Source: JAFGLP01 sp050014895 | GTDB taxonomy: Bacteria > Chloroflexota > Dehalococcoidia > GIF9 > UBA5629 | Reading direction: 5' to 3' | DNA length: 44,371 nucleotides | Assembly: GCA_050014895.1 (NCBI GenBank) | Contig: JBEKCL010000004.1 | Coordinates: 1 to 44,371, forward strand | Shown here: positions 1-7,674 of the stretch, in pieces | Numbering within the stretch: the stretch's first letter is position 1 | How the letters are laid out: the number at the start of each line of letters is the position of its first letter | The notes under the pieces: generated by a model | What the model was told of the DNA's origin: nothing | The model's input: only the letters and a program-made list of their open reading frames with translations | Database searches by the model: none | Made by a program: the position numbers and the translations under genes

Positions 1-1487
1 TCGTGGCTGACCAGGAGAATTGTCCCTGTATATTTCATCAGGAAGTCCTCAAGGATAGAAATAGTCTCGATATCCAGATCATTGGTCGGTTCATCCAGGA
101 CCAGGAGATTGGACGGACGGGTAAACAAACGTGCCAGCATGAGCCGGTTACGCTCCCCGCCGGAAAGAACAGATACATAAGAATAGGCCTGCTCAGGAGT
201 AAAAAGAAAATCCTGCAGATAGCCCATAATATGACGGTCTTTCCCATTAATGGTAATGATGTCCGTGCTCTCAACGACGTTCTCCAATACGGTTTTATTA
301 TCATCCAGTTGCTCACGCAACTGGTCAAAATAGCAGATTTGCAGATTGGTGCCGAGGCGTACATTTCCGGTCACCGGCTTCAGCTCACCAAGGAGAACTC
401 GCAATAAAGTGGTCTTACCGCAGCCGTTGGGGCCGAGTATCCCGATCCTGTCCCCCTTCAAAATTGTAGTGAATAAATTCGAGATAATTGGCGCTCTGCC
501 ATAATCGTAACTAACGTCTTCCACTTCGGTCACAAGCTTACCGGAACGCCCCGCCTTTTGGACTTCAATTTTGACCGTCCCGGGCCGCTCCCTTCTGGCA
601 TTGCGTATCTCGCGCAATTTTTCCAGTTCCCTTACCCGCCCCTCGTTGCGTGTGCGCCGCGCCTTGATGCCTTGCCTGATCCACTGCTCTTCCTTCTGCA
701 GTCTCTTATCAAACAGCGCATTTTCAGTCTCTTCCACTTCCCGGGCAGCGCTCCGCCGCACTAAAAATGTCTCGTAATCGCAAGACAAATCGAACAGTGA
801 ACCCCGGTCAATTTCCATGATGCGTGTGGCAATCCTTTGCAAAAACATACGGTCATGGGTAATCAGTATCAGAGCGCCAGCAAACCTCACCAGCAACTCT
901 TCCAACCGTTTGATTGAATCAATATCCATGTGGTTGGTGGGTTCATCCAGCAAAAGGATATCCGGCTCGCCGGCCAGCACCTTCCCCAGTAGTGCCTGAC
1001 GCTTAAGGCCGGCTGAGAGAGTGTTGAACAAACGCTCCGGGTCCAGTCCAAGCAGTGAAATCACTTTGCTGACTTTTTGCAGCCGGTCCCATCCTCCCTT
1101 CGCCTCAAGCTCGTCATGAATCCGGTCCAATTCATCATGCATTGCCGGGGTATCTTCTTGCGATAACCTGGCACTGACGGAATGATAACGTGTTACCAGG
1201 TCCCAATGCTCTTGAATACCTCCAGCAACCACATCAAACACCGTCCCCGGCATCTCACCCGGCACAACCTGCGGGAGATAAGCTGAACGGATGCCCTTCT
1301 GAATGGCAACAGCCCCGGAATCGGGTTTGATGCTCCCTTCAATCAATCTGAGCAGGGTCGACTTGCCTGATCCGTTTCTGCCCACCAGCGCAACCTTCTC
1401 TCCCTTCTCAACAGCGAGGTTCAGCCCTTCAAAAAGCGGGGTATCGCCCAGGGCAAGTACTACGCCCTGAATATTAATATACGCCAT
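1..1487 (-). CDS. uup: ABC-F family ATPase, Uup type (3' end outside window)
   Basis: Soluble twin-ATPase ABC-F protein; family members act on ribosomes or, for Uup, on branched DNA/ribosome-related processes. It has no membrane segments. The first Walker A (GRNGSGKST) lies near residues 39-47 and the first Walker B reads LLLDEPTNHMDID. The linker contains IRQGIKARRTRNEGRVRELE, which is characteristic of Uup. The second Walker A reads GPNGCGKTT and the second Walker B LVLDEPTNDLDIE. The start ATG is at 1487; about 495 codons are visible and the reading frame leaves the window just after the second H-loop (LLVSH), so the usual C-terminal coiled coil is not seen. It is read in the same direction as the YwbE gene about 90 bp upstream. 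Family call is strong; the exact cellular role is not known from sequence. Confidence 0.93.
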   Translation of the reverse strand, partial: MAYINIQGVVLALGDTPLFEGLNLAVEKGEKVALVGRNGSGKSTLLRLIEGSIKPDSGAVAIQKGIRSAYLPQVVPGEMPGTVFDVVAGGIQEHWDLVTRYHSVSARLSQEDTPAMHDELDRIHDELEAKGGWDRLQKVSKVISLLGLDPERLFNTLSAGLKRQALLGKVLAGEPDILLLDEPTNHMDIDSIKRLEELLVRFAGALILITHDRMFLQRIATRIMEIDRGSLFDLSCDYETFLVRRSAAREVEETENALFDKRLQKEEQWIRQGIKARRTRNEGRVRELEKLREIRNARRERPGTVKIEVQKAGRSGKLVTEVEDVSYDYGRAPIISNLFTTILKGDRIGILGPNGCGKTTLLRVLLGELKPVTGNVRLGTNLQICYFDQLREQLDDNKTVLENVVESTDIITINGKDRHIMGYLQDFLFTPEQAYSYVSVLSGGERNRLMLARLFTRPSNLLVLDEPTNDLDIETISILEDFLMKYTGTILLVSH

Positions 1488-1580
1488 TAGCAGATATCAC
1501 AATGTCTTTCTTTGAGTTTATTAGCAGCTATCGGTATATGAGGCCTTCACGGGTAAATGGTTTTATGCCCGGTACTAAGC

Positions 1581-1775
1581 TCAGGCTTTTATCTCTTTCA
1601 CCCGGCCAACCTGGCCGCTTTCCAGGCGGACCTTAATGCCATGTGGATGGACTGAAGAATTGGTCAAAATATCTTTGACTATCCCATCGGTCAGCTTTCC
1701 CGATCTCTGGTCTTCCTTCATAACTATTGCGACCCGCAAACCCGGTTTGATACTCATACGTTGTGTTGCGCTCAT
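1581..1775 (-). CDS. ywbE: YwbE family protein
   Basis: Small 64-aa protein of the YwbE (DUF2196) family. The pattern of an N-terminal IKPGLRV stretch, a central DGIVKDILTNSSVHPHGIKV stretch and a C-terminal SGQVGRVKEI stretch spans essentially the whole family length. The function of the family is not established; the fold is expected to be a small KOW/SH3-like beta barrel, which is inference. The ATG start at 1775 has only a weak upstream purine stretch. It lies between uup and the DUF3820 gene, all on the minus strand. Confidence 0.85.
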   Translation of the reverse strand: MSATQRMSIKPGLRVAIVMKEDQRSGKLTDGIVKDILTNSSVHPHGIKVRLESGQVGRVKEIKA

Positions 1776-1851
1776 ACCGCTGATTATACCTTTTCTATCA
1801 TTATCGGGTACAAAACCGTATTTAGATCCGGCTCAAGTATCACTGAATGTT

Positions 1852-2106
1852 TCAGTCCCTGTCCTGCGTATATTTCCTGATTGGCTTGAGAAGATATTCC
1901 AATCCGTTAAGCTTGATTTCATAAAGAGCAGACAACAGCATACCAATTTTTCCCGGAGGGAAACCCTTCTGATGAAACCATACAAGGTAAGGTTCAGGCA
2001 GATCACATAGGACATAATCCTTGTATCTTCCGAAAGGCATCTTCACAGACACCAGTTCGAGTAATACTTCAGGATTGATCGGAGAAATACCCTTATTTTG
2101 GTCCAA
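1852..2106 (-). CDS. DUF3820 family protein
   Basis: 84-aa protein with the DUF3820 core (KMPFGRYKDYVLCDLPEPYL, then VWFHQKGFP and YEIKLNGLEYLL). This domain also occurs at the C-terminus of some exonuclease-X-like proteins; its biochemical role is unclear. The start is uncertain. The frame is open only from a TTG at 2106, since a stop lies immediately upstream, and the family usually has the NPEVLLELV segment before the core, which supports using that TTG. A perfect 9-bp-arm palindrome (2093-2111) sits over this start, so initiation may be controlled there. The alternative is an internal start closer to the core. Confidence 0.75.
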   Translation of the reverse strand: MDQNKGISPINPEVLLELVSVKMPFGRYKDYVLCDLPEPYLVWFHQKGFPPGKIGMLLSALYEIKLNGLEYLLKPIRKYTQDRD

Positions 2107-2111
2107 AATAA
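2093..2111. repeat. Perfect 19-bp inverted repeat over a start codon
   Basis: TTATTTTGG-T-CCAAAATAA: nine-base arms around a single central base. It covers the TTG start of the DUF3820 gene and lies about 40 bp downstream of the first ATC-hydrolase-like gene. It could be an operator or a weak RNA stem; no T-run follows on either strand, so a terminator is unlikely. Confidence 0.5.
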
Positions 2112-2150
2112 CTCAATTCCAATACAGCTTTACGGAGTAAGCCATAATCA

Positions 2151-2669
2151 CTACTCTTCAAGTTCCACACGGAAGCGGCAACCCTTGTCTCCCTTCGTCA
2201 GCAGTTTACTGAAGCCCTTGAATTTAAGTTTAGGGTTGAGCGCTGCATACATAGCCACGGCTGATTCATTTACGCAAATTGCACAAAGGTCAGGCTCTTT
2301 GGACCACAGTTTTGTCATCGGGCAGGTTTTAAGTTCCTTTTCAAAAGCTTTTAGTGAATTCTCGATATAACCATCTGAAAAGTTGCCGAAGCCATCATCT
2401 ATCATGTCCTGTATTTTGGGCAATTTCATGCAGTCTTTATAATCTTCGGGCCCGGTACCCGTAAGCGTCATCCACATTTTTGCGCCCTTTTGACCGTCCT
2501 TGCGATACTCTTCCTTTAGCCTTTCAACAAATTTCTCACCGCCGACTTCTTTCCCAACGCGATAGAGCCGCACCATTTGCCGTGCCAGGCCTTCTGTCCA
2601 GTTCTTATAGCGCTTCCCCATTTCCTCTTCACTAACTGGATAATTCTCCCAATCCTGCTTTTCAGACAT
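2151..2669 (-). CDS. ATC hydrolase-like protein, copy 1
   Basis: 172-aa cytosolic protein. The C-terminal half has the pattern seen in the L-2-amino-thiazoline-4-carboxylic acid hydrolase family: KTCP, then EPDLCAICVNES, then LNPKLKFKGFSKLL, then KGDKGCRFRVELEE. Conserved cysteines sit in each block. The substrate is unknown, and many members of this family probably do not use the named thiazoline. The start is set at the ATG at 2669 because GGAGG lies five bases upstream; an in-frame ATG four codons earlier overlaps that ribosome-binding site. It is a close paralogue of the next upstream gene (2826-3344), sharing MGKRYKNWTE, VGKEVGGEKFVERLK and YIENS blocks, so the two probably arose by tandem duplication. 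Confidence 0.65.
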   Translation of the reverse strand: MSEKQDWENYPVSEEEMGKRYKNWTEGLARQMVRLYRVGKEVGGEKFVERLKEEYRKDGQKGAKMWMTLTGTGPEDYKDCMKLPKIQDMIDDGFGNFSDGYIENSLKAFEKELKTCPMTKLWSKEPDLCAICVNESAVAMYAALNPKLKFKGFSKLLTKGDKGCRFRVELEE

Positions 2670-2825
2670 TTTCCCCTCCATTTATTGAGCAATGGCTTAC
2701 CCAAAGATTCTAACATGGCAATACCATGCAATCATAGGAAATGGTATCCCTTGCAATGCCTTAATCAAGCCGCGCAGGCAAATAGGATTGCAAGATTTCA
2801 ACTAATTGTCGTAATTTTCCAGTGA

Positions 2826-3344
2826 CTAGTCTTCCAATTCAACGCGGAAACGGCAGGTCTTTTCACCTTTTGGCATCAATTTACTGAAGCCTTTGAATTT
2901 GAACTTCGGATTAAGCTCTTCGACCATGCCTGCGCATAGTTCGCTGATACAAAAAGCGCACAGCTCAGGCTCCACTGACCAGCTTCTCGCGGCAGGACAG
3001 GTATAAACTTCTTTCTCAAATGCTTTAGGTGAATTTTCTATATAGCCGTTCCAGAAATTAGCATAAGTATCATCCATCAGGTCCTGTATCTTCGGCAGGT
3101 TCATACAGTCCTTGAAATCTTCTTTACTGGTGCCGGTCGCGGCCATGTAAGCCCTGGCCGCCCACTTACCCTGCTTTTTATACTCCTGCTTAAGCCTCTC
3201 AACAAACTTTTCCCCACCGACTTCCTTACCCACCTTGTAAAGCATCATCATTTGCATGGCCAGCAATTCAGTCCAGTTTTTATAACGTTTGCCCATCTCC
3301 TCGGCATTGACAGGGTATTTCTCAGAATCGGGTACTCCAGGCAT
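2826..3344 (-). CDS. ATC hydrolase-like protein, copy 2
   Basis: 172-aa paralogue of the neighbouring copy, with the same length and domain order. The conserved cysteine blocks are YTCPAARSW, EPELCAFCISEL, and a C-terminal KGEKTCRFRVELED. It differs mainly in the middle (KWAARAYMAATGTSKEDF) and around the second cysteine pair. The start at 3344 is preceded by GGAGGT four bases upstream; the ATG four codons earlier is part of the ribosome-binding site, exactly as in copy 1. The intervening 156 bp carries no obvious gene. Family assignment rests on the C-terminal pattern and is moderate; substrate unknown. Confidence 0.65.
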   Translation of the reverse strand: MPGVPDSEKYPVNAEEMGKRYKNWTELLAMQMMMLYKVGKEVGGEKFVERLKQEYKKQGKWAARAYMAATGTSKEDFKDCMNLPKIQDLMDDTYANFWNGYIENSPKAFEKEVYTCPAARSWSVEPELCAFCISELCAGMVEELNPKFKFKGFSKLMPKGEKTCRFRVELED

Positions 3345-3423
3345 TATTACCTCCATACTTTGTAAATAATGATTGATTACATTACATGCCAGGCTGCAGG
3401 AATCTGTGTCAGTTTCGATATCG

Positions 3424-3912
3424 TCACATAAGTCCGTTCGTCATCACTGACAGGTAAACAGGTTCAAAAGAATCGAACTTTATATCCCTGACGTGGCGCA
3501 TACCCTCCCACATGATTTTATAACCCTTCATAGCCTTTGCGAAACCAACCTTCTTCTGCCACATAGCATTTTCTTCTGGTTTTGCCTCGCGCAACTCACC
3601 CGCATTTCCGATAAGCCTGACGCCGGGCGGCGCAGGGAATTTACCTTCAAACAATGATTTGCCCCAGAACATTTTATCGGCGTTAACAGCCATTATGCAT
3701 AACCTGGGATTCATCTTCAGATTTTCCGGTAACCGGCTGGGAAACTCCTCGAAATAGAAGCCGGTCCGGTCATCCCGCAGGAATAATCCGCCGATCGGTG
3801 TCACATGAGGAGAACCGTCCTTATTGACGGTAGCCACCGCAAAATGAAAGCAGCTTTTATAAGCTTCGTCAAAGACTTTCCGGATCATTTCCCAGTTATT
3901 ACCTATTTCCAT
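3424..3912 (-). CDS. Pyridoxamine 5'-phosphate oxidase-like flavin protein
   Basis: 162-aa split-barrel protein of the PPOX superfamily, expected to bind FMN or another flavin. The N-terminal barrel strands read FHFAVATVNKDGSPHVTPIG, the typical opening of the fold, followed by GLFLRDDRTGFYFEEFPSRL and the NPRLCIMAVNADKMFW strand. These proteins catalyse varied redox reactions or act as flavin carriers; no specific substrate can be read from sequence. The ATG at 3912 has an AAGGGGGC ribosome-binding site. It is on the same strand as the two ATC-hydrolase-like genes and separated from them by 79 bp, so co-transcription is possible. Confidence 0.85.
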   Translation of the reverse strand: MEIGNNWEMIRKVFDEAYKSCFHFAVATVNKDGSPHVTPIGGLFLRDDRTGFYFEEFPSRLPENLKMNPRLCIMAVNADKMFWGKSLFEGKFPAPPGVRLIGNAGELREAKPEENAMWQKKVGFAKAMKGYKIMWEGMRHVRDIKFDSFEPVYLSVMTNGLM

Positions 3913-4052
3913 ATCTGCCCCCTTGGATGAATTGATTAATACATTAGCAGAAAAAACGGACAGCTAACAGCGGAATAGATCAGATTAAAGGCCGAGCTTC
4001 ACCGATAATCAGTCCAAATAAAATCGATACAGTGCGACTTGCTCACGCCTGT

Positions 4053-4058
4053 TATAAT
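4053..4058 (+). promoter_or_regulatory. Possible -10 element for the lipoprotein gene
   Basis: A perfect TATAAT lies about 50 bases before the TTG start at 4105. No convincing -35 hexamer is present at 16-18 bases upstream, so this is only a candidate. Confidence 0.3.
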
Positions 4059-4104
4059 AATAAATGGGATGTAACCCAATTAGTCTGAATTTCATGAAAA
4101 CGCA

Positions 4105-5214
4105 TTGAGTAAATTATCATCAATCCTGGTACTGATAATAATATTGTGCATGTGTATTACCTGCGCTCCTTCGACATCAACAGGTGGCACCAATACCAGC
4201 AATGTGCCTACAGCAAACATAACTCCTACGGTCCCTTCAAGCAGCACTAAGAAGACAACGCCGGCTCCCATCCCGGCGGCGCCCAATCCGAATCTGCCGA
4301 TTATAGTGAGTTACTTCGTCGATCCAGCTATCATTCACGAGGGCGATCTGACCACGCTAAAGTGGAATATCAAGAACGCCGAATCCGTTTCCATCAGTCC
4401 CACCGTTGGTGCAATTGATCCGACCGGAAGCAAACGTATATCCCCCGAAACATCGACCGCATACACTTTGACTGCGTCCAATTCGTACGGAGCCGTAACG
4501 GCAGTAGCCACAGTGATGGTTTCGCTGCCCTACTCATCCCTTCCACCTGCAGTGTTGAGCCTCACTGCCAAACCCAGGACAGTCAGTGAAAACAACAGCT
4601 GCGAGTTGAATTGGAATGTGTTTGGCGCCAGCGTTATTACTCTTGCCTCGGCAACACCTGACTTAACTGTCTCAGCAACAACTATAAGCTCATTACCAAC
4701 TCTGATGTCAAGCTCAACGCCAATCGGTAGAAAGACCGTTACGCCGACGTACACCCTGAGTTCGGCACAAGTCACGGCATCGGCAACTACGACGATAGCT
4801 GTTGCCAACGACATCTATTACCTAACCGCACAAAATTGGAGCGGAACCACGACGGCAGCAATAGATGTTGACGTATTAAAATCAGCCATCATACCTAAAC
4901 CGGGAATCCCAATCGCTTATGACAATATGACCGTTGTCGCAGCAACGGTGTTGCCTATAATCGTCTGGTTCGCCCCTGATCCGTATACTATCGTGAAGGG
5001 TAATTCGGCAACCTTAACTTGGGAAGTAAATCAGGCTACCAAAGTGCGCCTTAACGGTGTTGAGGTATCTCCGGTTGGAAGCCTGATTGTCTCACCTGCA
5101 GGTACGGCTGCATATACACTAACTGCGAGTAATCAATACTATACGGCTGCCAAGTCGGTTACCATTTCTGTCCTAGGATTCAAGCCGGAATGGTTCAAAC
5201 CGCTTACTCATTGA
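4105..5214 (+). CDS. Lipoprotein with Ig-like repeats
   Basis: 369-aa exported protein. The N-terminus has a short basic end and a hydrophobic stretch (ILVLIIILCMCITC) with a candidate lipidated Cys at residue 20, then a Ser/Thr/Pro-rich linker to about residue 65. Three Ig-like beta domains follow, at about 67-140, 147-262 and 285-360. The first and third share a repeat style: PIIVSYFVDP/PIIVWFAPDP, then TTLKWNI/ATLTWEV, then a closing AYTLTASN. No catalytic motif is visible, so a cell-surface binding or adhesive role is plausible but inferred. The frame is open only from this TTG, as a TAG lies in frame upstream; no strong ribosome-binding site is seen. An ATG at 4094 is out of frame. Confidence 0.75.
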   Translation: MSKLSSILVLIIILCMCITCAPSTSTGGTNTSNVPTANITPTVPSSSTKKTTPAPIPAAPNPNLPIIVSYFVDPAIIHEGDLTTLKWNIKNAESVSISPTVGAIDPTGSKRISPETSTAYTLTASNSYGAVTAVATVMVSLPYSSLPPAVLSLTAKPRTVSENNSCELNWNVFGASVITLASATPDLTVSATTISSLPTLMSSSTPIGRKTVTPTYTLSSAQVTASATTTIAVANDIYYLTAQNWSGTTTAAIDVDVLKSAIIPKPGIPIAYDNMTVVAATVLPIIVWFAPDPYTIVKGNSATLTWEVNQATKVRLNGVEVSPVGSLIVSPAGTAAYTLTASNQYYTAAKSVTISVLGFKPEWFKPLTH

Positions 5215-5365
5215 TCAAGGAATTGCATCTCGTTGGCCATTTATACTATTAACGACGGCAGTAAGATCGATATCCGGTCAGAAATTCGGGGGGATACTAC
5301 GGAACAATCAGATATCTACCCAAATTCAACCAGGTATAAAATAGACTGATAAACCAAATTAAAAA

Positions 5366-5395
5366 TTGACACTTTTTTCCCACGCATGTTATCAT
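5366..5395 (+). promoter_or_regulatory. trp operon promoter
   Basis: TTGACA (5366-5371), 18-bp spacer, TATCAT (5390-5395). The predicted transcription start is near 5402, only about three bases before the leader-peptide ATG at 5405. The 150 bp upstream, to the lipoprotein gene, shows no other feature. Confidence 0.75.
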
Positions 5396-5404
5396 CCCAC
5401 TTAC

Positions 5405-5506
5405 ATGGTTAAGGCATTTATTGAAATGACTCCTAAACGCACCAACAACTGGTGGTGGCGCGGCATGCTTATGCATGTCCGGGAGGACATTGCCCGAAAC
5501 TATTAA
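5405..5506 (+). CDS. trpL: trp leader peptide with three tandem Trp codons
   Basis: 33-codon ORF ending in TAA. Codons 16-18 (5450-5458) are three consecutive TGG Trp codons, in the context RTNNWWWRGM. This is the hallmark of a ribosome-stalling attenuator peptide, and it sits directly before the trp structural genes and inside the leader that carries the terminator/antiterminator pair. The ATG lies about three bases after the predicted transcription start, and no Shine-Dalgarno sequence precedes it, so translation would be leaderless or nearly so. The peptide is expected to work in cis only. Confidence 0.85.
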   Translation: MVKAFIEMTPKRTNNWWWRGMLMHVREDIARNY

Positions 5507-5568
5507 GCTAGTCAGCTAGCAGTTACGCTAACCACATAACCCTCCTGGACATCCAGGAGGGTTTTTTT
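5464..5568 (+). promoter_or_regulatory. trp transcription attenuator
   Basis: Three competing RNA pairings are visible. (1) CATGC 5464-5468 with GCATG 5473-5477, just after the Trp codons. (2) Antiterminator: ATGTCCGGGAGG (5475-5486) with CCTCCTGGACAT (5541-5552), 12 pairs with one G-U. (3) Terminator: 5540-5548 with 5553-5561. A ribosome stalled on the Trp codons should disrupt (1), free 5475-5486, form (2) and allow read-through. A ribosome reaching the stop at 5506 should cover 5475-5486 and let (3) form. A further 5-bp hairpin (5507-5511 with 5516-5520) lies between them. The pairings are read from the sequence; the mechanism is inferred from the enterobacterial model. Confidence 0.85.
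5540..5568 (+). terminator. trp leader rho-independent terminator
   Basis: CCCTCCTGG, ACAT loop, CCAGGAGGG: a perfect 9-bp GC-rich stem, followed at once by seven T residues (5562-5568). It lies 31 bp before the trpE ATG. Confidence 0.92.
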
Positions 5569-5599
5569 ATTTCCCATTAAATAAGCAGGAGAGACTAAT

Positions 5600-7090
5600 A
5601 TGAATCAGCATAAGAATACCAGGACCGCAACAGCGATGAAGGAGACTATTCAGAAATATAAACCATCGTTGGAAGAGGTGAAGAAACTCGCCTCGGAGGG
5701 GAACCTTGTGCCGGTGTGGCGTGAGGTCTTAGCCGACCTGGAAACGCCTGTCTCAGCCTTCCTCAAGGTCAGCCGGGGAGAGTATTCTTTCCTGCTGGAA
5801 AGCGTGGAGGGCGGGCAGCGAATTGCACGCTACAGCTTCATCGGCACTGAACCCGACAAAATAATCAGCAGCAATAAGGATGATAAAACCGGTCCTCTTC
5901 AGAAGATCAAAGCCGAGCTCCAAAAATATAAGCAGGTACCCAACTTCGGCCTGCCCCCTCTCAATGGAGGCGCTGTCGGCTACCTGGCCTATGAGACGGC
6001 CTCTCGTTTCGAAGACCTGCCCTCCCCAGAAGCCGACCCGCTGGGCCTGCCTGAAGCGGTCTTTATGCTATCCAATACAATGCTGGTCTTCGACCATGTA
6101 ACACATAAGATTATCATCCTGAGCCATGCCCATATAGAAAATGATGTCGAAGCAGCATATGAACAGGCCACCCGGAAAATTGACGAACTTGAGGAAAGGT
6201 TAAGGGGGCCACTCCCTGCTTCACCCGGTCTCCACATCCACAATAATAAGCCGGAAATTCAATCGAACTTCTCCAAAGAAAAATTCGAAAAAAGCGTAAT
6301 AAAGATTAAAGAGTATATAACCGCCGGTGAAGCTATCCAGGTTGTGCTCTCGCAGCGCCTGGCTGTGCCTACAGATGCAGCGCCCTTCGATATCTACCGG
6401 GCGTTACGCACCATAAATCCTTCACCATATATGTTCTTCCTGCACATGGGAGACTTTCACATCGTCGGCGCATCGCCCGAAATACTGGTCAGGGTTGAAG
6501 GCGATGCAGTTATGACCCGCCCACTGGCCGGCACCCGACCCCGCGGCATGGACGAGATCGAGGACGAAGCTCTGGGCAGGGAACTACTGCTTGATGAAAA
6601 GGAACGTGCTGAGCATATCATGCTGGTAGACCTGGGAAGAAACGATATCGGCCGTATCAGTGAACCGGGGTCGGTGGAAGTCAGCGACCTTATGAACATC
6701 GAACGCTATTCACATGTTATGCATATGGTTACCCACGTGCAAGGCAAGCTCAAACCTGAATACTCTGCCTTCGACGCCCTGCAGTCCTGCTTCCCGGCTG
6801 GAACAGTATCGGGGGCCCCCAAAATTCGTGCTATGAAGATCATCGCCGAGCTCGAACATGAAAAACGCGGCGTGTATGCAGGCGCTGCCGGCTATTTTTC
6901 ACATAACGGCAACATGGACATGGCCATAGCGATAAGGACGATGGTGATGAAAGACCATACAGCCTACATTCAAGCAGGCTGCGGCATCGTCTACGACAGC
7001 GTACCGGAACGTGAGTATCAGGAAACGTTGAATAAAGCACAGGCGCTTCTCAAAGCCATCGCACAGGCCGAGGACATTTACAAATCATAA
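5600..7090 (+). CDS. trpE: Anthranilate synthase component I
   Basis: Large subunit of anthranilate synthase: converts chorismate to anthranilate using ammonia supplied by TrpG, the committed step of tryptophan synthesis, in the cytosol. At 496 aa it has normal length. The Trp-binding LLES motif at residues 65-68 indicates feedback inhibition by tryptophan. The chorismate-binding half carries the expected IQVVLSQR, NPSPYMFFL, GASPEIL, TRPLAGTRPRG, VDLGRNDIG and FPAGTVSGAPKIRAM motifs. The ATG at 5600 has an AGGAGAG ribosome-binding site; an in-frame ATG at codon 13 is a weaker alternative. It is the first structural gene after the attenuator and is followed by trpG after 10 bp. Confidence 0.97.
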   Translation: MNQHKNTRTATAMKETIQKYKPSLEEVKKLASEGNLVPVWREVLADLETPVSAFLKVSRGEYSFLLESVEGGQRIARYSFIGTEPDKIISSNKDDKTGPLQKIKAELQKYKQVPNFGLPPLNGGAVGYLAYETASRFEDLPSPEADPLGLPEAVFMLSNTMLVFDHVTHKIIILSHAHIENDVEAAYEQATRKIDELEERLRGPLPASPGLHIHNNKPEIQSNFSKEKFEKSVIKIKEYITAGEAIQVVLSQRLAVPTDAAPFDIYRALRTINPSPYMFFLHMGDFHIVGASPEILVRVEGDAVMTRPLAGTRPRGMDEIEDEALGRELLLDEKERAEHIMLVDLGRNDIGRISEPGSVEVSDLMNIERYSHVMHMVTHVQGKLKPEYSAFDALQSCFPAGTVSGAPKIRAMKIIAELEHEKRGVYAGAAGYFSHNGNMDMAIAIRTMVMKDHTAYIQAGCGIVYDSVPEREYQETLNKAQALLKAIAQAEDIYKS

Positions 7091-7100
7091 AGGAGGCAAC

Positions 7101-7673
7101 ATGCTGATATTAATCGATAACTACGATAGCTTTACTTACAATCTCTTTCAGTACTTGAGCGAGCTCGGACAAAACGTGGCTGTAGTCCGCAACGACAAGA
7201 CGACGCTCAAGAAAATAGCCCATATGCAGCCTGAAAGGATAGTAATTTCACCGGGACCATCCACTCCTTTGCAGGCAGGCATATCCAACGACGTAATAAA
7301 ACATTTTGGATCTAGCCTTCCCATTCTGGGAGTATGTCTGGGTCACCAGTGCATCGGCTACAGCTTCGGCGGTGTCATCTGCAGGGCAAGCAAGATCATG
7401 CATGGCAAGTCATCGCTGGTACACCACAATAATCAGGGCTTATTCACTGGCCTTCCTAACCCGTTCTACGCCATCCGCTACCATTCGCTGGTGGTGAACA
7501 GGGATACCCTGCCGGATTGTCTTGAGGTGACGGCCTGGACCGATGACGGCACGGTCATGGGGCTGCGCCATCGCGAATACACCGTTGAAGGCATACAGTT
7601 TCATGCAGAGTCGTTTATGACCCAATGCGGCAAAGATATACTGAAGAATTTCTTGAACTTGAGGAGGAACTAA
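7101..7673 (+). CDS. trpG: Anthranilate synthase component II (glutamine amidotransferase)
   Basis: 190-aa class-I glutamine amidotransferase that hydrolyses glutamine and passes ammonia to TrpE. The nucleophile Cys79 lies in LGVCLGHQ and the catalytic His168/Glu170 in GIQFHAES, where Ala replaces the common Pro. The N-terminus LILIDNYDSFTYNL and the SPGPSTP oxyanion segment are typical. The ATG is preceded by AAAGGAGG. Fused TrpD is not present, so this is a stand-alone subunit. A dual role in folate synthesis (PabA) is possible if no separate pabA exists, but the operon context favours TrpG. Confidence 0.96.
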   Translation: MLILIDNYDSFTYNLFQYLSELGQNVAVVRNDKTTLKKIAHMQPERIVISPGPSTPLQAGISNDVIKHFGSSLPILGVCLGHQCIGYSFGGVICRASKIMHGKSSLVHHNNQGLFTGLPNPFYAIRYHSLVVNRDTLPDCLEVTAWTDDGTVMGLRHREYTVEGIQFHAESFMTQCGKDILKNFLNLRRN

Positions 7674-7674
7674 A

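Noticed and set aside
1636..2010. 124-aa plus-strand ORF
   Set aside because: It is a shadow of the YwbE and DUF3820 genes on the other strand.
5215..5599. T-box or TRAP-type control of trp
   Set aside because: No T-box stem or specifier arrangement and no run of spaced GAG/TAG triplets is seen; the leader ORF with Trp codons explains the region.
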